Positions 14,618-20,572 of a stretch of DNA of 20,572 nt are shown in pieces. The stretch comes from Gemmatimonadota bacterium (GTDB lineage Bacteria; Gemmatimonadota; Gemmatimonadetes; Palauibacterales; Palauibacteraceae): contig JAUVPT010000009.1 of NCBI GenBank assembly GCA_030598525.1, positions 1-20,572 of the forward strand. The letters run 5' to 3'. A program made the position numbers and the translations under genes. Below the pieces are notes generated by a model. It was not told the origin of the DNA. It saw only the letters and a list, made by a program, of their open reading frames with translations, and searched no databases. Numbering within the stretch: position 1 is the first letter of the stretch; each line of letters opens with the position of its first letter.

Positions 14618-15591
14618 GAGCGAACCGCTCGCCGCAGGAGAATCAGGAACATCGGAACTCCCAGGAAGGCGGTGATCACACCAATGGGAACCTCCATGGG
14701 GGCCGCCACGGTACGCGCGGCGGCGTCCGCCAGGACCAGCGCACACGCTCCCGCCACGAAGGACAGGGGCGTGAGAGCCCTGTGATCGCGCACACCGGAT
14801 AGACGGACCGCGTGTGGAACCACAAGTCCTATGAAGCCGATGACGCCGGCAACCGAAACAGCCGCGGCGGCGAGCAGCGAAGCCAGCAGGAAGGCCAGGC
14901 GCTTGACCGCTTCCGTCTCGGTTCCCAGGTAGGCAGCCGTCTCCTCCCCGAGCGTCAGTGCGTTCAGATGCCGGCTCAGCCCAAACAACACCAGGAGCGC
15001 AGGAACCGAGTAGGTCAGCATGGCCGCGATCATGCCCCATGAGGCGCCGCTCAGACTGCCGAGGGTCCAGAAAAAGGCCGAGCGCAGGGTATCGGCGCGA
15101 ACGAAGGTCAGGATCAGCAGGACGCAGGCACTGAAGAAGGCGCTTACGACGACCCCGGCCAGGAGCAGGACTCGAGTATCCAGCCGTCCCCCCACCCGAG
15201 CGACTTCGAATACCACACCGATGGCCAGCAGCGCCCCGAACAGCGCCGCCAGCGGGAGGGCGAAGTACGCAGAGGCGGAAAGCCCCAGCGCGAGGGCAGA
15301 TACCGCGCCGAGGGCCGCACCTGAGGACACGCCAAGCAGGTACGGCTCCGCTAGCGGATTCCTCAGCAGGGCCTGAAAGACCACCCCCGAAACCGCGAGC
15401 ATGCCGCCGGTGAGTGCTCCGGTCACGACCCGGGGAAGACGAACCCGCCACAGTATCGTTCCCGCAGGACCCGGATCGCCACGCACCGCGTCGAGCCATG
15501 CACCGGCGGAAAAGACAGCGGGCCCGGCTGACATTCCAATCGCGAGCGCCAGGACCAGCAGTGCTGCCAGGGCGATTCCCCTCTTCCTCAG
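14614..15591 (-). CDS. btuC: Cobalamin ABC transporter permease (BtuC/FecCD family), probable CTG start
   Basis: Inner-membrane permease with about ten helices. Family blocks are clear: LWRVRLPRVVTGALTGGMLAVSGVVFQALLRNPLAEPYLLGVSSGAALG, then GFIGLVVPHAVRLSGVRDHRALTPLSFVAGACALVLADAAART and EVPIGVITAFLGVPMFLILLRR. Between the btuF stop and the first membrane helix (KRGIALAALLVLALAIG) no ATG, GTG or TTG occurs in frame. CTG at 15591-15589 overlaps the btuF TGA exactly as the other cassette junctions do, has GGGAGG about 10 nt upstream and gives 325 aa (E. coli BtuC 326). Alternatives are ATG at 15735 (adds 48 Gly/Pro/Arg-rich residues over btuF) or ATG at 15534 (cuts helix 1). Confidence 0.9.
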   Translation of the reverse strand: MRKRGIALAALLVLALAIGMSAGPAVFSAGAWLDAVRGDPGPAGTILWRVRLPRVVTGALTGGMLAVSGVVFQALLRNPLAEPYLLGVSSGAALGAVSALALGLSASAYFALPLAALFGALLAIGVVFEVARVGGRLDTRVLLLAGVVVSAFFSACVLLILTFVRADTLRSAFFWTLGSLSGASWGMIAAMLTYSVPALLVLFGLSRHLNALTLGEETAAYLGTETEAVKRLAFLLASLLAAAAVSVAGVIGFIGLVVPHAVRLSGVRDHRALTPLSFVAGACALVLADAAARTVAAPMEVPIGVITAFLGVPMFLILLRRAVRS

Positions 15592-16499
15592 TGCGCGAGG
15601 GCCTCCCGGGTTTCGGGGTGGAGCGCCCCGGCCAGGACCCTGGCAGCCTCCCCGACGCGGGGGCCGAGCCGATGTAGAAGCTCGGACGGGACCTCCAGCA
15701 CGGTCCCCTGTTTCACCGCTCGCAGGTTCTGCCACCCCGGACGTTCCCCCGGCCCGCCGGCGTGGGTCGGGCCGGTTCCGCCTACCGGATAGACGATCAC
15801 ATCCGGATCCCGGGCTATGATCGCTTCCAGGCTGACTCGGGGTGACGGAGCGGAGAGGTCACCGAACACGTTTCTGCCACCGGCCGTCGACAGCAGAGCG
15901 TCCAGATAGCTCCCGGCTCCGATCGTGAAGGCGGGAGGGTATCCGACATCGTAGTAGACTGCCGGGATGGGTTTCCCCGCAACGGCGGCCCGCACCGCCT
16001 CGAGGTCCCGCTCAATCCGTGCCCAGAGCCGCCGGGCCAGGTCCTCTCGACCCACAATCCGTCCAATCCGAACGATGTTGACCTGAAGGTCTTCCAGGGT
16101 GTTGAACAGGACGACCACGTGCGGAATTTCGAGGCGCTCCATCTCCCGGACGGCCTCCGCGTTGTCGGATCCCCCGATGAGGATCACGAGGTCGGGATTC
16201 CTCAGGAGGACCGTCTCCACCGACGGCCGGATCGCATCGCCGACAACCGGGATGCTCCTGGCTTCTGGAGGATAGTCGTCGAACCGCGAACGGCCTACGA
16301 GGCGAGAACCCTCACCCAGGCTGAAGAGGATCTCCGTGGCCACAGGAACCAGTGACACGATCCGCTGCGGAGCGGTTTCCAGGACCAGCACGCGGCCGGC
16401 GTCATCCTCTACCCGGATCGGTTCGCTCTGGGCGCGGATGTCAGAAGACGCAAGCAGGGCACACCCGAGTGCACCTGCCAACGGGTACCACTTGAACAA
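15588..16499 (-). CDS. btuF: Periplasmic cobalamin-binding protein BtuF (type III SBP)
   Basis: Captures B12 in the periplasm and delivers it to BtuCD. The 303-residue protein has a signal peptide (about 1-23, ending DIRA), then the class III binding-protein pattern: RIVSLVPVATEILFSLGEGSRLVGRSRFDDYPPEA, NPDLVILIGGSD, a long linking helix, VYYDVGYPPAFTIGAGSYLDALLSTAGGRNVF and VSLEAIIARDPDVIVYP. The Glu in VATEI is at the usual BtuC-docking position. The TTG start at 16499 is chosen because AAAGGA lies 8 nt upstream and it places the signal peptide correctly; no ATG or GTG fits. It directly follows the cobalamin riboswitch. Stop TGA overlaps the proposed btuC CTG. Confidence 0.92.
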   Translation of the reverse strand: MFKWYPLAGALGCALLASSDIRAQSEPIRVEDDAGRVLVLETAPQRIVSLVPVATEILFSLGEGSRLVGRSRFDDYPPEARSIPVVGDAIRPSVETVLLRNPDLVILIGGSDNAEAVREMERLEIPHVVVLFNTLEDLQVNIVRIGRIVGREDLARRLWARIERDLEAVRAAVAGKPIPAVYYDVGYPPAFTIGAGSYLDALLSTAGGRNVFGDLSAPSPRVSLEAIIARDPDVIVYPVGGTGPTHAGGPGERPGWQNLRAVKQGTVLEVPSELLHRLGPRVGEAARVLAGALHPETREALAH

Positions 16500-16503
16500 G
16501 AAA

Positions 16504-16528
16504 CCCGTCCTTTCAGAGAAAGGGCGGG
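16504..16528 (-). promoter_or_regulatory. Expression-platform hairpin covering the btuF ribosome binding site
   Basis: On the minus strand CCCGCCCTTTC (16528-16518) pairs with GAAAGGACGGG (16514-16504) around a 3-nt loop, with a single C-A mismatch in 11 pairs. The right arm contains the AAAGGA that serves the btuF TTG start 8 nt on, so the closed hairpin would block ribosome entry. Only a short T-run follows (GGGTTTC), so translational control is favoured over termination. Confidence 0.7.
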
Positions 16529-16594
16529 CATGACCGAGTCACTACGCTTGTGGCTCGCCCACACCCTTCCCGCGAAGAGCGAACAATGGGCAAG

Positions 16595-16763
16595 GACAGG
16601 CCACGTCTCCTGGCTCGAGGCCTCGCAGCGGCCTTCCCGGGACTTGTCCCAGTGGCTACGTCGCAGCGAAGTGGGTCCGCCGTTTCTCCGGCTGGACCCG
16701 TTTCCTCTCACAGTGGCGGGGCCGCGTCGGATTCACACCGACTTCCGTGCGCCCGTCCCTGTC
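16595..16763 (-). promoter_or_regulatory. Cobalamin riboswitch aptamer
   Basis: Classic B12-sensing RNA on the minus strand, upstream of btuF. P1 is formed by GACAGG (16763-16758) and CCTGTC (16600-16595). The conserved core GGTGTGAATCCGACGCGG followed by CCCCGCCACTGTGA spans about 16740-16708. CACTGGG...GTCCCGGGAAGG provides the P5/L5 side. The B12 box GCCAGGAGACGTGG with flanks lies at 16599-16616. When adenosyl- or methylcobalamin binds, the downstream hairpin should shut off btuF translation and, through coupling, the whole cassette. It begins just beyond the stop codon of the upstream hypothetical gene. Confidence 0.94.
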
Positions 16764-16777
16764 AAACTGTGGTTCAG

Positions 16778-16807
16778 ATCTTACGAACCTGCGGTGCGGC
16801 GAGGCAA
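16778..16807 (-). promoter_or_regulatory. Possible promoter for the riboswitch-btu transcript
   Basis: TTGCCT (16807-16802) and TAAGAT (16783-16778), 18 bp apart, give a start near 16770, just ahead of aptamer P1. Each box has two mismatches to consensus, so this is only a candidate; read-through from the upstream operon is the alternative. Confidence 0.35.
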
Positions 16808-16821
16808 TAGTGCCCGAGACA

Positions 16822-17793
16822 CTATGACCTGTTGGCGGTGAGCCGGACGGAAAGGAGAGCCGCCGCTCCGAGCGCGAGAGACACCAGGAGCCAGACCCAT
16901 ACCCGCCCCCCTTCGCGTTCTTCGATCTCCACGCGAATGGACACCGTCGCCCCCTTGGGCAGGTCCGCTGCGGTAAAACGACGCACGGGCACGGCCATAT
17001 CGCTGCCTACCGAGGCCTCGGTCAAGCCGTCAACCCGGAGCTCCATACCAGCCCGAGGCATCACCAGCAGCTCCAGGCGCTGGGTGGGATGATCCAGCCG
17101 GAGTGCGAATTCGGTCGAGGGCACCACGTACTGAAGTGCAACACGAATACCAGACGGCGGAAGCGCTCCGGCGAAACCGATGATCCCCTCTCTGACAGCC
17201 AGGTCTTCCTGGGCCACACCCCCTTGCGCGGGGACCACTCCGTGCGCGCTCCCCGCCAGCGCGGCAGTCCACACGAAAACGGAGTCGCCGGCGGGAAGGA
17301 GGGTTCTGTCCGGCATGCCCTGAACGTCGATGATTTCGTCTACCTGCAAGCCGGCGACTCCCGGCGTGATCACGATGTGCCGGATGGATGTCCGGAGAGA
17401 TTCGACCGCGCCGGACACGAGGGCCGTGTCGAATACGGCCACGGCATAGTCGCTCAGGTCACCAGGGTTCGTCGCGTGTATTGGCGGACCCCAGTACAGC
17501 ACGCCCCCGTAACGCGCCCCCGCAAGAAACACCGCACCGGGCTCCTCGGCCGCTCCGAGCGCGAACTCGAACTGGCCGGAAGGGTCGGTGATCGTGGAGT
17601 CCACGAGGACCCCGGCCGTCTCGCTGAAGCTATGCAGCTCGACTCTGACTCCGCCAACGGGCAGAGAGTCGGCGAGGGCTACGCGCCCCTGCAACTCCTG
17701 GGCGACTCCGGGCGTCACCCATACCAACATCAGTGTGGCGGCCGCACAGACCGCCGGAAGGTCCGGCAGGTGGGACCTCAGGGCTCCGATCAC
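16822..17793 (-). CDS. Hypothetical exported, membrane-anchored protein with carboxypeptidase-regulatory-like domain
   Basis: I do not recognise this 323-residue protein. It has a signal peptide (about 1-31, ending GVAQ), then ELQGRVALADSLPVGGVRVELHSF...DPSGQFEFAL (34-79), the pattern of a carboxypeptidase-regulatory/transthyretin-like beta sandwich, then beta-rich sequence. About residues 299-317 (VWVWLLVSLALGAAALLSV) form one membrane segment, leaving a short cytoplasmic tail TANRS. The topology is periplasmic domain plus C-terminal anchor. The GTG start at 17793 overlaps the stop of the nuclease gene (GTGA), so it is translated with it. The TAG stop is immediately before the B12 riboswitch region. 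A role as a surface or envelope-scaffold protein is only a guess. Confidence 0.75.
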   Translation of the reverse strand: MIGALRSHLPDLPAVCAAATLMLVWVTPGVAQELQGRVALADSLPVGGVRVELHSFSETAGVLVDSTITDPSGQFEFALGAAEEPGAVFLAGARYGGVLYWGPPIHATNPGDLSDYAVAVFDTALVSGAVESLRTSIRHIVITPGVAGLQVDEIIDVQGMPDRTLLPAGDSVFVWTAALAGSAHGVVPAQGGVAQEDLAVREGIIGFAGALPPSGIRVALQYVVPSTEFALRLDHPTQRLELLVMPRAGMELRVDGLTEASVGSDMAVPVRRFTAADLPKGATVSIRVEIEEREGGRVWVWLLVSLALGAAALLSVRLTANRS

Positions 17794-18329
17794 GGAACGA
17801 ACCGCCCGAAGTCCTCCGGATCGAGGCGCTTCAGATAGTCCCTGAGCTTCTCGGGTGGCGCTGCTTCGTCCGGCTCGGGACTCGTGCTGTCGGACCTGGC
17901 CGCGGCGAGCCCCGGCTCCAGCGTGGCACCCTCCACCTCGACCGGGGTGCGGTCGAGAAGATCGACGTCCGCGAATATGGGAGCCGAAGATCGAAGAGCG
18001 AGCGCCACGCTGTCGCTCGGACGGGAATCGATCGTGATCGTCTCCCCGTTTCGCTGTAGCACGAGCGAGGCGTAGTAGGTGTTGTCGACGACTCTGGTGA
18101 TCAGCACACGAACCAACTCGCTTCCCAGGCCACGTACCACGGTGGTGAGAAGGTCATGTGTCAGGGGCCGGGAGAACTTGATGCCCGCAAGCTCCATCGC
18201 GATCGCGCTGGCCTCCCCCGGGCCAATCCATATGGGAAGGAGTCGATCGCCATCGACCTCCCTGAGAATCACGACGGGCGTATTTGAGGCCTTGTCCAGC
18301 CCAAGGCTCGCCACTTCAAGCTCGATCAC
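17790..18329 (-). CDS. Bifunctional nuclease (BFN/DUF151) family protein
   Basis: The domain is found in many bacteria and plants; some members have RNase and DNase activity, but most are uncharacterised. The 179-residue protein matches the family: VIELEVASLGLDKASNTPVVILREVDGDRLLPIWIGPGEASAIAMEL at the N-terminus, then RPLTHDLLTTVV, ITRVVDNTYYASLVL and the highly conserved IDSRPSDSVALALRSSAPIF. The C-terminal 50 residues are acidic, Pro/Ser-rich and probably disordered (SDSTSPEPDEAAPPEKLRDYLKRLDPEDFGRF). The GTG start at 18329 fits the family and has GGAG about 6 nt upstream; an upstream frame to 18419 overlaps ahcY and is rejected. It follows ahcY by 31 nt. Confidence 0.88.
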   Translation of the reverse strand: MIELEVASLGLDKASNTPVVILREVDGDRLLPIWIGPGEASAIAMELAGIKFSRPLTHDLLTTVVRGLGSELVRVLITRVVDNTYYASLVLQRNGETITIDSRPSDSVALALRSSAPIFADVDLLDRTPVEVEGATLEPGLAAARSDSTSPEPDEAAPPEKLRDYLKRLDPEDFGRFVP

Positions 18330-18360
18330 TTGGCTCCACCCTTCCCCACATGTCCGCCGT

Positions 18361-19704
18361 TCAAGTACCGAGGTCCCACGACGAAAGGTAGTGCTTCTGC
18401 TCGTCCGTGAGAGTGTCAATGTCGATTCTCATGGCAGCCAACTTCAGCCTGGCGATCTCACGATCCATCTCGGACGGCACACGATGTACTTCCCTGCCGA
18501 GGCCAGCGCCTTGCTCGCTGAGCAGATACTCCGCTGCGAGGGCCTGGTTGGCGAAAGACATGTCCATCACGGCGGCCGGATGTCCCTCGGCCGCGGCCAG
18601 GTTGATCAAGCGACCCTCGGCAAGGAGCACAATGCGGCGCCCATCTACCAGGTACTCTACCGCCTCCGGCCGGACTTCCCGCGGCTCACCAGAAGCAATT
18701 TCGCGCAACCGGCGGATGTCGATCTCGACGTCGAAATGCCCGGAATTCGCGACGATCGCTCCGTCCTTCATTGCCCGAAAATGCTCTTCCCGAATGACAC
18801 TGGTATTGCCCGTGAGCGTGAGGAACAGGTCGCCTGCAGGAACGGCCTCTGACATGGGGGCGACCTGGAACCCGTCCATCGATGCCTCCAGGGCGACGAC
18901 CGGATCTACTTCTGTTACGATCACCTTCGCGCCGGCCCCGCGGGCCCTCATGGCCACTCCGCGTCCGCACCACCCGTAACCGGCAACGACCACCGTCGAC
19001 CCGGCGAGAAGCATATTGGTCGCCCGCAAGACGCCATCAAGCGTCGACTGCCCCGTCCCATAGCGATTGTCGAACAAGTGCTTTGTCAAGCTGTCGTTCA
19101 CGGCCACCACGGGAAACTGAAGCACACCGTCCGCGGCCATGGCGCGCAGGCGAATGATCCCCGTGGTGGTTTCCTCCGTGGAGCCCCTGACCTCGGAAAC
19201 CAGGGAGGTGCGCTCGTCCGCTGACAAACCCGCGACCCAGGTCCGCAGGGTTGGAGGGAGGTCGTCGAGACGTTCCAGGGCGATCATGTGAAGCGACCCC
19301 ACGAGATCGGCTCCATCGTCCATCGTGACGGTGGGTCGATGCGCCAGGGCGGCCCGGATGTGGTCGTAATAGCGATCGTTGTCCTCTCCCCGCACCGCAT
19401 ACACGGAAATACCGCACTCCTCTACGAGGTAGGCGGCAACCTCGTCCTGGGTAGAGAGGGGATTCGACGCGCAGAGGACCACGTCGGCGCCTCCCGCCTG
19501 GAGCGTTCGCATCAGGTTCGCCGTCTCCGTGGTCACATGGAGGCAGGCCGACACGCGGACGCCCTCCAGCGGCCTCTCTCTCTCGAAACGCTCTCGGATC
19601 TGGGCCAGCACCTGCATCGAACGGTCCGCCCATTCGGCGCGACGGCGACCTTCCGCTGCGAGAGAAGCGTCTGCGATGTCACATGGAATCGTCGAGTTTG
19701 ACAT
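18361..19704 (-). CDS. ahcY: Adenosylhomocysteinase (S-adenosylhomocysteine hydrolase), archaeal-type short form
   Basis: Hydrolyses SAH to homocysteine and adenosine with tightly bound NAD, relieving methyltransferase inhibition. Of 447 residues, HVTTETANLMRTLQAGGADVVLCASNPLSTQDEVAAYL (56-93) is the substrate domain, NDSLTKHLFDNRYGTGQSTLDG (203-224) is the catalytic/NAD region, GYGWCGRG (242-249) is the Rossmann loop, and NSGHFDVEID follows. It ends EQKHYLSSWDLGT and lacks the C-terminal KxHYRY tail that completes the NAD site in the ~470-residue form; archaeal and thermophile enzymes share this ending. ATG at 19704 is chosen for GGGGAG upstream. It is 46 nt after metK. S-inosylhomocysteine hydrolase activity, known from a methanogen homologue, is an alternative. 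Confidence 0.94.
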   Translation of the reverse strand: MSNSTIPCDIADASLAAEGRRRAEWADRSMQVLAQIRERFERERPLEGVRVSACLHVTTETANLMRTLQAGGADVVLCASNPLSTQDEVAAYLVEECGISVYAVRGEDNDRYYDHIRAALAHRPTVTMDDGADLVGSLHMIALERLDDLPPTLRTWVAGLSADERTSLVSEVRGSTEETTTGIIRLRAMAADGVLQFPVVAVNDSLTKHLFDNRYGTGQSTLDGVLRATNMLLAGSTVVVAGYGWCGRGVAMRARGAGAKVIVTEVDPVVALEASMDGFQVAPMSEAVPAGDLFLTLTGNTSVIREEHFRAMKDGAIVANSGHFDVEIDIRRLREIASGEPREVRPEAVEYLVDGRRIVLLAEGRLINLAAAEGHPAAVMDMSFANQALAAEYLLSEQGAGLGREVHRVPSEMDREIARLKLAAMRIDIDTLTDEQKHYLSSWDLGT

Positions 19705-19750
19705 GTATTTGCTCCCCACCCCTTTATTGAATGCTCGGATCGCGACGGAG

Positions 19751-20572
19751 TCAGATCCCCAAGGCGTCCCGCAGCTCCTGAGTCCTATCCAGACGCTCCC
19801 AACTGAACCCGCCGTCCTCCATGGGTTCGCGCCCGAAGTGCCCGTAGGAAGCCGTACGTCGAAAGATCGGTTTCTTGAGTCCCAGCGCCACGATGATCTC
19901 CCGGGGCCTCAGATCGAACACTTCGCGGACCGCGGATTCGAGCATCGAGTCAGAGACGATTCCCGTTCCGAAAGAGTTGACCATCACCGAGACTGGACGC
20001 TCTATGCCGATGGCGTAGGCGACCTGGATCTCGGCCTCACGAGCGAGCCCTGAGCCCACGAGGTTCTTCGCCACCCAGCGGGCCGCGTAGCTGGCCGACC
20101 TGTCCACCTTGGAGGGGTCCTTGCCGCTGAATGCCCCACCACCATGACTGCCCACACCGCCGTATGTGTCCACGATGATTTTGCGCCCCGTCAGGCCTGC
20201 ATCCCCAAGTGGTCCCCCGATCACGAATCTGCCGGTCGGATTAATGTGGTGATTGGCCTCTGAAACGTCGTACAACGTACCGGGCATGACGGGACCGACC
20301 ACATGCTCGATGATCGCGGGTTCGATGTCGGAGAAAGAGACGTCGGGGTCGTGCTGGGCAGACACGACCACCGTTCGAACGCGCTCGGGTCCATGATCCC
20401 CATACTCAACGGTCACCTGAGCTTTGCCATCCGGTCGCAGCCACGGCAGGGTGCCGTCCTTGCGTACTTCGGCCAACCGTCGCGTGAGACCGTGGGCGAG
20501 CGACACGGGCAAGGGCATCATGGCCTCGGTTTCGGCGCACGCGTAGCCGAACATCATGCCCTGGTCCCCCGC
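19751..20572 (-). CDS. metK: S-adenosylmethionine synthetase, partial (N-terminus beyond right edge)
   Basis: Makes SAM from methionine and ATP. The visible 273 codons begin at the family hexapeptide-like motif GDQGMMFGYA and include PLPVSLAHGL, HDPDVSF, NPTGRFVIGGPLGDAGLTGRKIIVDTYGG, GGGAFSGKDPSKVDRSASYAARWVAKNLV (metal and ATP loop) and IEVAYAIG-like QVAYAIGIERPVSV. It ends near FSWERLDRTQELRDALGI. About 115-120 N-terminal residues, with the HPDK motif, lie outside the window. It is upstream of ahcY on the same strand with a 46-nt spacer, a sensible SAM-cycle pair. Confidence 0.96.
   Translation of the reverse strand, partial: AGDQGMMFGYACAETEAMMPLPVSLAHGLTRRLAEVRKDGTLPWLRPDGKAQVTVEYGDHGPERVRTVVVSAQHDPDVSFSDIEPAIIEHVVGPVMPGTLYDVSEANHHINPTGRFVIGGPLGDAGLTGRKIIVDTYGGVGSHGGGAFSGKDPSKVDRSASYAARWVAKNLVGSGLAREAEIQVAYAIGIERPVSVMVNSFGTGIVSDSMLESAVREVFDLRPREIIVALGLKKPIFRRTASYGHFGREPMEDGGFSWERLDRTQELRDALGI

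Noticed and set aside
14618..15499. N-terminal extension of btuD giving a 560-residue protein
   Set aside because: The extra 294 residues are an out-of-frame reading of btuC (Arg/Gly-rich, no membrane pattern). The ATGA overlap and family length place the start at 14617.
16807..16825. ATAGTG/CACTAT inverted repeat over the stop of the hypothetical gene as a terminator
   Set aside because: The stem is only 6-7 weak pairs and is followed by TGCCTCGCC without a T-tract, so I do not claim a terminator.
1..20572. CRISPR arrays, insertion sequences, prophage or integrative-element ends
   Set aside because: No regularly spaced direct repeats, transposase or integrase sequence, or tRNA-associated duplications were seen; gene content is housekeeping and uniform in style.

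Overview
The window comes from a GC-rich, diderm (LPS and outer-membrane) bacterium. The Mla lipid-transport genes, a heptose-7-phosphate kinase, a TonB-dependent receptor and a surface-type lipoprotein all point to an outer membrane. The style of the proteins (carboxypeptidase-regulatory-like domains before a TonB plug, an MlaD ending in RYV..SxF, many GTG/TTG starts, tight 4-nt overlaps) suggests the Gemmatimonadota or another FCB-group lineage. That assignment is inference; no rRNA is present to fix it. It looks like ordinary chromosome: I see no phage, IS element or CRISPR.

Left part (1-6,808). A minus-strand cluster holds a heptose-7-phosphate kinase, formate-tetrahydrofolate ligase and the start of a RidA-type deaminase that runs off the left edge. 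Divergent to it on the plus strand is mlaE-mlaF-mlaD, an ABC lipid transporter whose MlaD carries four gapless 34-residue C-terminal repeats. Convergent to mlaD is greA. Upstream of greA on the same strand lies ssrA (tmRNA, tag ANDNLALAA) with its own intrinsic terminator.

Middle (6,809-10,481). A spacer with a perfect 12-bp palindrome and a good sigma70-type promoter leads into ptsN (PTS IIA) and a short C4 zinc-ribbon protein. Convergent to these are recO and selB, which overlap by GTGA. SelB implies that this organism makes selenoproteins, although no selA, selD, selC or obvious selenoprotein is visible here.

Right part (10,546-20,572), all minus strand. A cobalamin riboswitch (aptamer 16,595-16,763, B12 box 16,599-16,616) precedes a five-gene vitamin B12 uptake cassette: btuF, btuC, btuD, btuB and a beta-propeller lipoprotein resembling in kind the Bacteroides surface B12-binding protein BtuG. 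Every junction in the cassette is a 4-nt stop/start overlap. Keeping that rule at btuF/btuC requires a CTG start for btuC. A hairpin just before btuF buries its ribosome binding site, so control is probably translational. Upstream of the riboswitch is metK-ahcY-bfn-hypothetical, so SAM synthesis and S-adenosylhomocysteine recycling sit next to B12 import.

The most interesting item is the complete BtuFCDB plus propeller lipoprotein cassette, which would extend lipoprotein-assisted, pedal-bin-like B12 capture beyond the Bacteroidota if confirmed. Second are the tmRNA elbow substitutions (D-loop and T-loop changed together) and the predicted CTG start.
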